A stretch of DNA of 64,000 bases, taken from assembly GCA_016195985.1 (NCBI GenBank), contig JACPYP010000029.1, positions 1 to 64,000 on the forward strand. Direction: 5' to 3'. The position numbers were made by a program, and so were the translations under genes. The notes beneath the pieces are model-generated. The model was not told where the DNA came from and searched no databases. It worked only from the letters and a program-made list of their open reading frames with translations. Below, piece by piece: positions 8,138 to 16,567 of this stretch (positions are counted from its first letter, which is position 1; every line of letters starts with the position of its first letter). The DNA is from Acidobacteriota bacterium. Lineage in GTDB: Bacteria > Acidobacteriota > Holophagae > Holophagales > Holophagaceae.

Positions 8138-8153
8138 TGGCACCTCGCTTGCC
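8138..8153 (+). promoter_or_regulatory. Sigma-54-type (-24/-12) promoter
   Basis: TGGCAC at 8138-8143, five bases, then TTGCC at 8149-8153. The GG and GC elements have the 10-bp spacing required by RpoN, matching the TGGCAC-N5-TTGC consensus exactly. Transcription would start near 8165, about 65 nt before the ATG at 8231. No RpoN activator gene is intact in the window. The rest of 7845-8137 shows no other clear feature. Confidence 0.5.
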
Positions 8154-8230
8154 TTGGAACCGCAGACACCGGCCCAGCGCTCCCGGATCCCCCGGGTGGG
8201 GCGCCGCGCCGCCATCCACGAGGAGAGCCC

Positions 8231-9355
8231 ATGGACACCATGAAAGTGCCCTGCTGCCCCGAACTGCTCCGGGACGACAACTGCGACGTGCTGGTCTTCA
8301 CCCGCACCCTGAACTACCCCTTCCTCTACAAGCGCGAAGTGCGCCTGGCCATCCAGCTGGTGCTCACCTTCCGCCTGAAGCGCTGCACCCTGGGCCTGGT
8401 CCTGGGCGATCCGGTGTACTCCACCACCCTGCTGCCCGGCGAGAAGGTGCGGCTGGCCACCACGGACCGGCGCACTTCCTTCACCTACGACGCCAGCACC
8501 AAGCTCAGCTACCGCAGCGAGCAGATCTCCGAGGAGCAGTACTGGATGAACGCCTCCCAGTCCTACTTCTCGGATCTGGAGAATTCCCAGTCCGGCCACG
8601 ACGTGTCCACGGACAAGGGCCACTGGGATTTCAGCGGAAGCGCCGGAGGCAGCGTGTCCCTGGTGCCCTGGGATCCCGGCGTGAGCGCCAGCTCCAAGGC
8701 CTCGGGCAACCACGATTCCAGCTCCACCTTGGACTACCTGCACCGCCAGAGCTCCAACATGCACGCGGCCGCCACCCAGGCCGTGCACGCCACCCACACG
8801 GCCCACGCCATCTCCATCGGCGAGGTGGCCACCCGCACGCACATCGAAGGCGAGTCGGAGGACCACTTCGAAGCCTCGTCCCGGGAATACTCCAACCCCA
8901 ACGCCTGCCACGCCATCACGTACCTCTTCTACCGCATCAACAAGAAGCAGAAGGTGAGCTTCGAGCTGCTGAGCATCGACCGGCTCATCTCGTACCCGGG
9001 CCTGGCCAACAACCTGGCCGCGGCTCCCGCGGGCATCACCCCGGCCATGCGGGCCGATATCCTGAAGCAGCTGGACGCGGAGCTGCAGGCCGCGGGCATC
9101 CTCGGCGAAGACGGCCTTCCGGCGGCCGCCCTGAAGAAGCAGCTGGAGCTGCAGCTGGAATTCTCGCTGCCCACGGCCGGCATCATCGTCAAGGGCTGCC
9201 TGGACGAATGCAACACCTGCGAGCCCGCCCGGCGCGAGCGCGTCCACCTGGAGAACGAGCTGCTGCGCAAGCAGATCGAGTTGCTGGAGAAATCCCAGGA
9301 ATACCGCTGCTGCCCCAAAACCTGCGGAGATGCGGACAGCGACGACGACGAATGA
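8231..9355 (+). CDS. Unrecognised protein with His/Ser-rich middle and Cys-rich coiled-coil tail
   Basis: 374 residues, GAGGAG 5 nt before the ATG. There is no signal peptide or membrane segment. Residues 20-110 are strand-rich with LGDPVYSTTLLPGEKVRLAT and TSFTYDASTKLSYRSEQISE. Residues 120-215 are Ser/His/Ala-rich low-complexity helix (SSNMHAAATQAVHATHTAHA). Residues 270-325 are helical, and the last 60 contain CLDECNTCEPARRER, a short coiled coil (LENELLRKQIELLEK), then CCPKTC and an acidic tail. The Cys clusters could bind metal. It is monocistronic between a sigma-54-type promoter and a strong terminator, so its expression is probably conditional. Function unknown. Confidence 0.7.
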   Translation: MDTMKVPCCPELLRDDNCDVLVFTRTLNYPFLYKREVRLAIQLVLTFRLKRCTLGLVLGDPVYSTTLLPGEKVRLATTDRRTSFTYDASTKLSYRSEQISEEQYWMNASQSYFSDLENSQSGHDVSTDKGHWDFSGSAGGSVSLVPWDPGVSASSKASGNHDSSSTLDYLHRQSSNMHAAATQAVHATHTAHAISIGEVATRTHIEGESEDHFEASSREYSNPNACHAITYLFYRINKKQKVSFELLSIDRLISYPGLANNLAAAPAGITPAMRADILKQLDAELQAAGILGEDGLPAAALKKQLELQLEFSLPTAGIIVKGCLDECNTCEPARRERVHLENELLRKQIELLEKSQEYRCCPKTCGDADSDDDE

Positions 9356-9370
9356 CCCTCCGGACGCGAC

Positions 9371-9394
9371 GAGGCCCGGCAAGCGCCGGGCCTC
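9371..9394. terminator. Bidirectional hairpin terminator
   Basis: GAGGCCCGGC (9371-9380) and GCCGGGCCTC (9385-9394) form a perfect 10-bp GC stem with loop AAGC between two convergent genes: the protein ending at 9355 and etfA ending at 9416. Confidence 0.8.
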
Positions 9395-9415
9395 GCGGGT
9401 CATGCGTCGGGCTTG

Positions 9416-10387
9416 TTACTTGGCCTTCTGGATCTGCTCGGTGAGTTCGGGCAGCAGCTCCATCAGATCGGCCACCACGCCCACCTGGGCCGCCTGGAAG
9501 ATGGGGGCCTTGGGGTTCTTGTTCACGGCCACGATGAAGGGGCTGCCCTTGAGGCCGCCCAGGTGCTGGAAGGCGCCGCTGATGCCCAGGGCCAGGTAGA
9601 TCTTGGGCTTGACGGTCTGGCCTGAGGTGCCGACCTGGCGGCCCTTGTCCAGCCACTTGGCGTCCACGATGGGACGGGAGCAGCAGACAGTGGCGCCCAT
9701 GGCTTCCGCCAGCTCGTCCACCAGGGAGAGGTTGTCCTGCTCGCCGATGCCGCGACCCACGGACACCAGCACGTCCTCGCGGGTGATGTCCACGTCGCCC
9801 GCTTCGGCCTGCACCACTTCCAGGAAGCGGCGGCGGGCGGTGAGGCCGGCGGCCTCAGCGGACTTGTCCACCACGGTGCCGGCGGCCGAAGCCGTGGCCG
9901 GCGCGAAGGAGCCGGGGCGGAAGCTGATGACCAGGCCCTTGGAGGCGTCGGCCTGCACGTGGGCCGATACCTGGCCGGCGAATTCCTGGCGCACGACCTT
10001 GACCAGAGAGCCCTCGACGCCATCCACGCCCACCACGTCGGGCAGATAGGCGGCGCCCAGCTTCACGGACAAGCCGGGGCCCAGGTCGATGCCCAGCGTG
10101 CTGTGGGACAGCATCACCACGGCGCCCGCGGGCAGGACCTTCGTCAGCAGGGGGCGGATCAGCTCGGCATTGGGGTAGGCCAGGGACTCCTGGTTGAAGC
10201 TCCAAACCTCGGGAAAGGCTGCGGCCACTTCCGTGGCGACAGCGCCGAGGGAGGGGCCCGAACCCAGGACGAGCGCCGTGGGGGCGCAGCCGGGGAACAG
10301 GGTCTGGGCGGCGTTGAGCAGCTCCAGAGCCGCGTCGTCGGCCTTGCCGCCGGCGTGGGGGATGAGTGCGAAAACCTGAGTCGCCAT
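9416..10387 (-). CDS. etfA: Electron transfer flavoprotein alpha subunit
   Basis: 323 residues, the usual EtfA length. The C-terminal FAD-binding domain has the signature VGTSGQTVKPKIYLALGISG then FQHLGGLKGSPFIVAVNKNP. The N-terminal domain is typical (VFALIPHAGGKADDAALELL). It overlaps etfB by one base (TAATG), so translation is coupled. EtfAB passes electrons between the acyl-CoA dehydrogenase and the membrane iron-sulfur oxidoreductase encoded in the same operon. It is the last gene of the eight-gene operon, with a hairpin terminator about 20 bp downstream. Confidence 0.96.
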   Translation of the reverse strand: MATQVFALIPHAGGKADDAALELLNAAQTLFPGCAPTALVLGSGPSLGAVATEVAAAFPEVWSFNQESLAYPNAELIRPLLTKVLPAGAVVMLSHSTLGIDLGPGLSVKLGAAYLPDVVGVDGVEGSLVKVVRQEFAGQVSAHVQADASKGLVISFRPGSFAPATASAAGTVVDKSAEAAGLTARRRFLEVVQAEAGDVDITREDVLVSVGRGIGEQDNLSLVDELAEAMGATVCCSRPIVDAKWLDKGRQVGTSGQTVKPKIYLALGISGAFQHLGGLKGSPFIVAVNKNPKAPIFQAAQVGVVADLMELLPELTEQIQKAK

Positions 10388-11175
10388 TAGTTGATCCCTC
10401 CCTTGGCCTTGAGGAGCTCCACCAGCTGGGCGGCCACTTCCTTGGTGCTGCCCGTCAGCATCTCGGCGCCGGCACCGGCCACGGGGACGAAGTAGTCCAC
10501 GCGCCGCACCTTGGCGGCAGCCTGGCCCACGGCAGCGGCGTCGACGCCCAGGGCGGCGGCGTCCAGCACCGGGATTTCCACGGAAGCCACCTTGCGGATG
10601 CCGCGGAGGCCCACGTAGCGGGGCTCGTTGATGCCGGTCTGGATGGACAGCACGCAGGGCGTGTCGATCTCGTTCAGCTCCTGGCTGCCGCCTTCGATCT
10701 CGCGGCCGATGCGCAGGCTCTTGCCCGCCACTTCCACCCTGTTGACCAGGGAGGCGTAGGGGTAGTCCAGCAGGGCCGCCAGCATGCCGCCCACCTGGGC
10801 CGCGCCGTCATCGGCCTGGGCGCCGGTGAGGACGAGGTCATAGCTGCCCTTCTGCACGGCGGCCTTCAGGATGGTGGCCACGCCCAGGCCGTCGGAGCCG
10901 GTGAAGGCGCCGTCGACCAGCATGAGGCCCTGCTCGGCGCCCATGGCCATTTCGCGGCGCACGGACTCCTCGATCTCCGAATCGCCCAGGGCGACCACGG
11001 TCACGGAGCCGCCTTCGCGCTCCACGATCTGGATGGCCTCTTCCACTGCGTAGTTGTCCCACTCGTTGACGGCGTAGACCAGGTCTTCGCGGCTGATGTC
11101 AGCCCCGCCAGCGGCCACGCTGATCTCGTTCTCCGCCGAATCGGGAACGCGTTTCACGCACACCAGAATGTCCAT
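10387..11175 (-). CDS. etfB: Electron transfer flavoprotein beta subunit
   Basis: 262 residues. MDILVCVKRVPDSAENEISV and VYAVNEWDNYAVEEAIQIVE are hallmark EtfB segments. The middle holds the nucleotide-binding loop (VTVVALGDSEIEESVRREMA, then MGAEQG) and the conserved GDGAAQVGG-like stretch ADDGAAQVGGMLAALLDYPY. It is preceded by the membrane oxidoreductase gene after 22 bp and overlaps etfA. Whether this Etf bifurcates cannot be settled by eye; partnership with a quinone-linked oxidoreductase suggests the non-bifurcating respiratory type. Confidence 0.96.
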   Translation of the reverse strand: MDILVCVKRVPDSAENEISVAAGGADISREDLVYAVNEWDNYAVEEAIQIVEREGGSVTVVALGDSEIEESVRREMAMGAEQGLMLVDGAFTGSDGLGVATILKAAVQKGSYDLVLTGAQADDGAAQVGGMLAALLDYPYASLVNRVEVAGKSLRIGREIEGGSQELNEIDTPCVLSIQTGINEPRYVGLRGIRKVASVEIPVLDAAALGVDAAAVGQAAAKVRRVDYFVPVAGAGAEMLTGSTKEVAAQLVELLKAKGGIN

Positions 11176-11197
11176 GCTTGTCCTCCGTTGGAATGAA

Positions 11198-13252
11198 TCA
11201 GTGCTGCAACTGCCCGTCGACCAGCTCGCACAGGTCGATGGCTTCCATCTGGCCTTCGAGGCCCGCCACCTTGATGGCGTCCTCCATGTTAGTAAGGCAG
11301 AAGGGGCAGGCGGTGATGATCACATTGGCCCCGGCTTCCTTGGCCATGTTGACGCGGAGCACACCCATGCGCTGTTCTTCCTCGGGTTCGTAGAAGAGGC
11401 CCAGGCCGCCGCCGCCGCAGCAGAAGGAGCGGTCCTTGCAGGCGCCGGCCATCTCCACCCGCTTGAGGCCGGGGATGGCGTCGATGGCCACGCGGGGCGC
11501 GTCATACATGCCGTTGTGGCGGCCCAGGTAGCAGGGGTCGTGGTAGGTGTAGGTCTTGGAGGGATCGGCCAGAGGACTGAACTTGAGCTTGCCCTTCTCC
11601 ACGCCCGCGGCGATGACTTCGCTGACGTGCTCGACCGGCGGCAGGCCGGCGTAGTCGTTCTTCAGGGCGTTGTAGGCATGGGGATCGCTGGTGACGATGC
11701 GCTTGGCGCCCGTCTCGAGGATGGCCTCGGTGTTCTGCTCCTTCAGGCTCTGGAAGAGCATTTCCTCTCCGTAGCGCCGCACTTCGTGGCCGCTGTCCTT
11801 CTCCTCCTTGCCCAGGGCCAGGAAGTCCACGTCGGCCTTGGTGAGGATGCGGGCGGTGGCCTGCGCGATCTTCTGCATGCGGTCGTCGTAGGAGGTCATG
11901 CTGTCCACGAAGTAGAGGGTCTCGGCCTCGTCGCCCTTCTCGGCGAGCTTGACCTCGAAGCCTTCGCCCACGCCCGCGGCCCAGTCGGCCCGCTTCTTCT
12001 CCAGCTTGCCCCAGGGATTGCCGCGCTTTTCGAGGGCGCTGAGGGGCTTCTGCAGGGACTGGGGCACCATGCCCTCATCCACCATGCCGCGGCGCAGGTC
12101 CACGATCTTGTCGATGTACTCGATGCCGATGGGGCATTCCTCTTCGCAGGCCCCGCAGGTGGTGCAGGACCAGATCTCGTCTTCGCTGTAGATGCCGCCG
12201 ATGAGGGGTTCGGCTTCCGTCTTGTCCGTGCCGAACACGGGGTAGCGCTGGTAGAGGTGGTCGCGGCCCTTGATGCTGATGAAGCGGGGCGACAGGGGGC
12301 GCTTCACCCGGTTGGCGGGGCAGTTGTCCGAGCAGCGGCCGCAGTCGGCGCAGCTGTAGAAGTCCAGCTGGTGCTTCCAGGTGAAATCCTCGATCTTCTT
12401 CACGCCGAAGGAGGTCAGCTCGTCGAGGCCCTTGTCGTCCACGCCGTACTTCACGGGCTTCACGTGGCCGGGCTTCAGGCGCATGAAGTAGACGTTGAAG
12501 AGCGACGTGATCACGTGGAAGTGCTTGCCCATGGGCAGCAGGCACAGGAAGTAGAAGAACGTCAGGTCGTGGATGGCGTAGCTGGCGACGTTGATTCGCC
12601 CCAGGGCCGGAATGGAAAGCCCGGAGAAGAGGTGCTGGAAGCCCCAGGCCAGGGTGTAGGGCGTGGCGGTTCCATGGGTGCCCGCGGCCAGGAGGCTGCC
12701 CTCGAAGGCGCTTTCGGACAACAGCAGGGTGCCGATGAGGCCCAGCACCAGGATGGCTTCGCCGGTGTGATCCTTGCCCAGCTCCTTGGGAACCGCGTAG
12801 CGGGCGGGACGGACGACGCCGCGGCGGTAGGCCAGCACCACCACCGAGAGGAACACGGCCGTGGCGGCGTAGTCCTTCGCTATGTTGTAGACCACGCCCA
12901 GCTCTCCCCCGAAGCCCGGGAGCGTGAAGTGTTCCATGAAGCCCAGGAAGATGAGCTGGAAGGAACGCAGCCCCAGCACCAGGAAGCCCAGGAACAGCAC
13001 GATGTGCAGCACGCCCGCCAGCATGTAGCGCGGGTGGCGCCACTGGGCCAGCCAGACCTTGAGCACGAGGATCGTGCGCTCTCCGATGTTGTCGAAGCGG
13101 GCGTCCGGCGCGGCCTTCATCAGGGGCGCCATGCGGCGGACCATCATCCAGGCGAAGCAGGCGGCGCCCACCAGGGGAATCAGGAGGAACAGAAGGCGGG
13201 CGGGAACCCCCGCCAGCGAAGCCGTGGCGGGGGAAAAGGGCAGGGCGTGCAT
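11198..13252 (-). CDS. Membrane iron-sulfur Etf:quinone oxidoreductase
   Basis: 684 residues. The N-terminal third is a polytopic membrane domain of about six helices (around 18-38, 78-108, 128-145, 165-185, 200-220 and 228-255) with several histidines (HPRYML, GVLHIVL, IHDLTFF, GKHFHVITS) that could bind haem b as in NarI-like domains. Two [4Fe-4S] ferredoxin motifs follow: CADCGRCSDNCP (301-312) and CTTCGACEEECP (363-374). A CCG-type domain (HDPCYLGRHNGMYD, FCCGGGG, CPFC) closes the protein. This architecture is known as the EtfAB:menaquinone oxidoreductase of syntrophic and metal-reducing bacteria. Between acd and etfBA it would exchange electrons between Etf and the quinone pool. Confidence 0.9.
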   Translation of the reverse strand: MHALPFSPATASLAGVPARLLFLLIPLVGAACFAWMMVRRMAPLMKAAPDARFDNIGERTILVLKVWLAQWRHPRYMLAGVLHIVLFLGFLVLGLRSFQLIFLGFMEHFTLPGFGGELGVVYNIAKDYAATAVFLSVVVLAYRRGVVRPARYAVPKELGKDHTGEAILVLGLIGTLLLSESAFEGSLLAAGTHGTATPYTLAWGFQHLFSGLSIPALGRINVASYAIHDLTFFYFLCLLPMGKHFHVITSLFNVYFMRLKPGHVKPVKYGVDDKGLDELTSFGVKKIEDFTWKHQLDFYSCADCGRCSDNCPANRVKRPLSPRFISIKGRDHLYQRYPVFGTDKTEAEPLIGGIYSEDEIWSCTTCGACEEECPIGIEYIDKIVDLRRGMVDEGMVPQSLQKPLSALEKRGNPWGKLEKKRADWAAGVGEGFEVKLAEKGDEAETLYFVDSMTSYDDRMQKIAQATARILTKADVDFLALGKEEKDSGHEVRRYGEEMLFQSLKEQNTEAILETGAKRIVTSDPHAYNALKNDYAGLPPVEHVSEVIAAGVEKGKLKFSPLADPSKTYTYHDPCYLGRHNGMYDAPRVAIDAIPGLKRVEMAGACKDRSFCCGGGGLGLFYEPEEEQRMGVLRVNMAKEAGANVIITACPFCLTNMEDAIKVAGLEGQMEAIDLCELVDGQLQH

Positions 13253-13277
13253 GACGGGCTCCGTGGAAGCGGTCGGA

Positions 13278-15092
13278 CTACTTGCCGCCGAAGGCGTCTT
13301 CGGGGATGTCGTTGGCGATGCTGCTGGCGCCCAGGACCGTCTCCATGTGGCCCAGGGTCACGGGGAGCATGTTCCGGCTGAAGAATTCGGCGCTCATGAT
13401 CTGGCCTTCGTAGAAGGCGGCGTCCTTCTCCTTCGCGCCTGCCTTGAGGGCCGCGGCTGCCACGTTGGCGCGCCACAGGAGCATCCAGCCCATGACCATG
13501 TCGCCCACCGCTTCCAGGAAGCTGAAGGCGTGGGCCGAACCCGTCATGGGATCGGACTGCATGGTGGCGGTCATGTGGGCGGCGGTCGCTTCCAGCCGGG
13601 CGAGGGCCGGAGCCACACGGGCCGCGATGGGGGCCACGCGCTCCAGACCCTGGGCGGTGTTCAGAGCGTCCTTCATGTTGGCGAAGAGATCCTGGATGGC
13701 CTGGCCGTTGTTCTGGCTGAGCTTGCGGCCGATGAGATCCAGGGCCTGGATGCCGTTGGTGCCTTCGTAGATGGCGGTGATGCGCACGTCACGGAGGAGC
13801 TGCTCGACGGGGAACTCGCGGCAGTAGCCGTAGCCGCCATAGACCTGCACGCCCAGGCTGCAGACCTGGAAGGCGCGGTCCGTCACGTAGCCCTTGGCGA
13901 TGGGAATCAGCAGATCGACCATGGCCTGGGTGCGGGCCTTCTCCTCGGCATTGGTGGCGATGTGGATGCGGTCCATGCAGTGGGAGATGAAGTAGCCCAG
14001 ACTGCGCATGCCCTCGACGTAGCTCTTCATGACCATGAGCATGCGGCGGACGTCGGGGTGCTGGATGATGGCCACCGAGGGAGCGCTCTTGTCCGCGCCC
14101 TTCAGCAGGTGTCGGCTCTGAACGCGGGTGCGGGCGTAGTTCACGGCGTAGAGGTAGGACGCGCTGGCGCAGGCCAGGCCCTCGGCGCCGACCATGAGCC
14201 GCGCCTCGTTCATCATCATGAACATGCCGCGCATGCCCTTGTTGGGCTCGCCCAGCAGGGTGCCGATGCACTGGCCCTTGCTGCCCAGGGACAGGGAGCA
14301 GGTGGCGTTGCCGTGGATGCCCATCTTCTCTTCAATGCCGGTGCACACCACGTCGTTGAACTCGCCCAGGCTGCCGTCGTCATTCACGCGGTACTTGGGC
14401 ACCAGGAACATGGAGATGCCGGCGGTGCCCGCAGGGGCGCCTTCGATGCGGGCCAGCACGGGGTGGATGATGTTCTCCACCAGGTCGTGCTCACCGGCGG
14501 AGATGAAGATCTTGTTGCCGGTGATGGAGTAGGTGCCATCGGGGTTCAGGGTCGCCGTGGCGCTGAGGGCGCCCACGTCGGAACCGGCATCGGCTTCGGT
14601 GAGCAGCATGGTGCCGCCCCACTCGCCGCTGTAGATCTTCTTGAGGTAGAGGTCCTTCTGCTTCTGGGTGCCCAGCTTCTCCACCAGCTTGCCGGCGCCG
14701 TGGGTGAGCCCGGCGGTCAGCATGAAGGCGAAGTTGGCGGCCATGAGGTAGTCCGTGGCGGCGCTGGCGACGGTGTGGGGCATGCCCTGGCCGCCCCACT
14801 CCGGATCATCGCTCATGGCCAGCCACTCGCCTTCGGTAAGCGCCTTCCAGGCCTTGTGGAAGGACCCGGGCATGGTGACGGCGCCATTGGCGAAGTGGGC
14901 CCCGATGCGATCCCCATCCACCTGAGTGGGCAGGATTTCCTTCACGGCCAGATTCCTGGCTTCATTGACGATGAGATCGACAGCCTTGCGGTTGAAATCG
15001 GCGAAGTGCTTGTTCTTCGCGAGTTCATCCACCTTGAACTGCTCGTAGAGGACAAAGTCGATGTCGCGGCGGTCAGCGAGAATCTGGGCCAT
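13278..15092 (-). CDS. Acyl-CoA dehydrogenase, ~600-residue family
   Basis: 604 residues. The ATG at 15092 has GGAGG 5 nt upstream; a TTG four codons earlier is rejected. The standard ACAD core is visible: LTEADAGSDVGALSATAT (FAD/substrate loop), VQVYGGYGYCREFPVEQLLR and RITAIYEGTNGIQALDLIGR, whose Glu is the expected catalytic base. The extra ~130 C-terminal residues match the larger ACAD subfamily that pairs with Etf. In this operon the natural substrate pair is butyryl-CoA/crotonyl-CoA, with AbfD supplying crotonyl-CoA. Specificity is inferred from context. Confidence 0.93.
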   Translation of the reverse strand: MAQILADRRDIDFVLYEQFKVDELAKNKHFADFNRKAVDLIVNEARNLAVKEILPTQVDGDRIGAHFANGAVTMPGSFHKAWKALTEGEWLAMSDDPEWGGQGMPHTVASAATDYLMAANFAFMLTAGLTHGAGKLVEKLGTQKQKDLYLKKIYSGEWGGTMLLTEADAGSDVGALSATATLNPDGTYSITGNKIFISAGEHDLVENIIHPVLARIEGAPAGTAGISMFLVPKYRVNDDGSLGEFNDVVCTGIEEKMGIHGNATCSLSLGSKGQCIGTLLGEPNKGMRGMFMMMNEARLMVGAEGLACASASYLYAVNYARTRVQSRHLLKGADKSAPSVAIIQHPDVRRMLMVMKSYVEGMRSLGYFISHCMDRIHIATNAEEKARTQAMVDLLIPIAKGYVTDRAFQVCSLGVQVYGGYGYCREFPVEQLLRDVRITAIYEGTNGIQALDLIGRKLSQNNGQAIQDLFANMKDALNTAQGLERVAPIAARVAPALARLEATAAHMTATMQSDPMTGSAHAFSFLEAVGDMVMGWMLLWRANVAAAALKAGAKEKDAAFYEGQIMSAEFFSRNMLPVTLGHMETVLGASSIANDIPEDAFGGK

Positions 15093-15179
15093 GGGGGCCT
15101 CCAAGGGTTCAGGGGCGCAGGGTGAGGCAGGCTCTGGCGTCCTGCGCCGGATGGGGATCGTGGGGTGGTCGCCTGCCGC

Positions 15180-16535
15180 CTAGGCGAAGGCGGGTTCGGC
15201 CAGGGCCGCCGCCGTCTTCTTCTTGGTCGTGGAGGCGATGCGGGTGACGTTGAGGAGGTGCTTGTAGGTGAAGTTCTCGGAGATGGAGTTGCCGCCCCAG
15301 CTGCCGCAGCCCAGGGTGTTGGTGAAGGCCAGGCCGCCCTCGACCGAGCCGCCGGCGGTGGTGGCGCAGGGGGCATTCACGATCACGCGGGAAACCGGGA
15401 TCATGCTGCCGGCCATGGCGATGTGCTCCTGGTTGTTGGAGTGGATGCCGGCGGTGTGGCCGCTGCCTTCCAGCAGGAGGTTCGTCGTGGCGATGTGGAC
15501 GGCTTCGTCGAAGGTCTTGTAGGAGAAGGCGGCCAGCACGGGGCACATCTTCTCTTTGCAGATGATGTCGGCGCTGCCGATGCCCTTGGCTTCGAGCACC
15601 AGGACCTTGGTGCCCTCGGGAACGGTGATGCCGGCCTTGGAGGCGATGTACTTCACGGACTGGCCCACGGTCTCGCGCGCCAGGGCGCCGTTCTCGAAGA
15701 TGACATCCACCACCCGCTGGCGCTCGGAATCAGGCACCAGGTAGGCGCCCTGCTCCACGAAGGCCTTCATCACTTCGGCGCGGTCGTCCTCGTGGTAGAT
15801 GAAGGACTGCTCGCCGGAGCAGATGATGCCGTTGTCGAACTTGCGGCCGGTGACGACCTTGCCCGCGGCTTCCGGGAAGTTGATGTTCCGGTCGAGGATC
15901 ACCTGCACGTTGCCGGCCCCGACGCCGAAGGAGGGCTTGCCGGAGGAGTAGGCCGCCTTCACCATGGCCATGCCGCCGGTGGCCACCACCACGTCGCAGG
16001 ACTTCATGAGCTCCTGGGTCTTCTCCACGGAGGGATCCTTCACGACCTGGATGAGGCCTTCGGGGACCTTGAAGGGCTCGAGGGCCTTGCAGATCATCTC
16101 CACGGTCAGGCCGGAGCACTTCTCGGCCTTCGGATGGGGGGCGATGATGATGGCGTTCTTCGTCTTGAGGGCGAACATGATCTTGGACATGGGGGTAACC
16201 ACGGGATTGGTCATGGGCGTGATGCCCGCCACGACGCCGATGGCCTTGCCGATCTCGATGAGGTCGGTCTTCTCGTCCACGCGCAGGATGCCCATGGACT
16301 TCTTGCCCTTGAGGTCGTGCCAGACGCCCTTCGACTTCCCGTGGCACTTGGCGATCTTGTCTTCCAGAACGCCCATGCCCGTCTCTTCCACGGCCAGCTT
16401 GGACAGCTCGTGGGCGTTGTCGTGCACCGTCTTGGCAACGGTTTTCACGATCTCATCCACCTCATCCTGGTTGAAGTTCTTCTCGAAGTAGCTCTGAGCC
16501 TTGCGGGCCTTGGCGACCATGCTCTTGATGTCCAT
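15180..16535 (-). CDS. sucD: CoA-acylating succinate semialdehyde dehydrogenase
   Basis: 451 residues. It belongs to the CoA-dependent aldehyde dehydrogenase family: ITPMTNPVVTPMSKIMFALK, ATGGMAMVKAAYSSGKPSFG, GAGNVQV and the catalytic Cys in DNGIICSGEQ (Cys239). It would convert succinyl-CoA and NAD(P)H to succinate semialdehyde. Generic acetaldehyde or butyraldehyde dehydrogenases share this fold. The specific name rests on the flanking 4hbD-cat2-abfD genes, the same set as in Clostridium kluyveri. The 87-bp gap to the next gene shows no obvious promoter. Confidence 0.88.
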   Translation of the reverse strand: MDIKSMVAKARKAQSYFEKNFNQDEVDEIVKTVAKTVHDNAHELSKLAVEETGMGVLEDKIAKCHGKSKGVWHDLKGKKSMGILRVDEKTDLIEIGKAIGVVAGITPMTNPVVTPMSKIMFALKTKNAIIIAPHPKAEKCSGLTVEMICKALEPFKVPEGLIQVVKDPSVEKTQELMKSCDVVVATGGMAMVKAAYSSGKPSFGVGAGNVQVILDRNINFPEAAGKVVTGRKFDNGIICSGEQSFIYHEDDRAEVMKAFVEQGAYLVPDSERQRVVDVIFENGALARETVGQSVKYIASKAGITVPEGTKVLVLEAKGIGSADIICKEKMCPVLAAFSYKTFDEAVHIATTNLLLEGSGHTAGIHSNNQEHIAMAGSMIPVSRVIVNAPCATTAGGSVEGGLAFTNTLGCGSWGGNSISENFTYKHLLNVTRIASTTKKKTAAALAEPAFA

Positions 16536-16567
16536 GAACTCATCCTCTCTTTGGAATTGGGGGTGGG

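Noticed and set aside
11096-13381. A 761-codon plus-strand frame across the membrane oxidoreductase gene
   Set aside because: Antisense shadow with His/Val/Gly-rich composition and no motif; the minus strand encodes intact Fe-S and CCG motifs.
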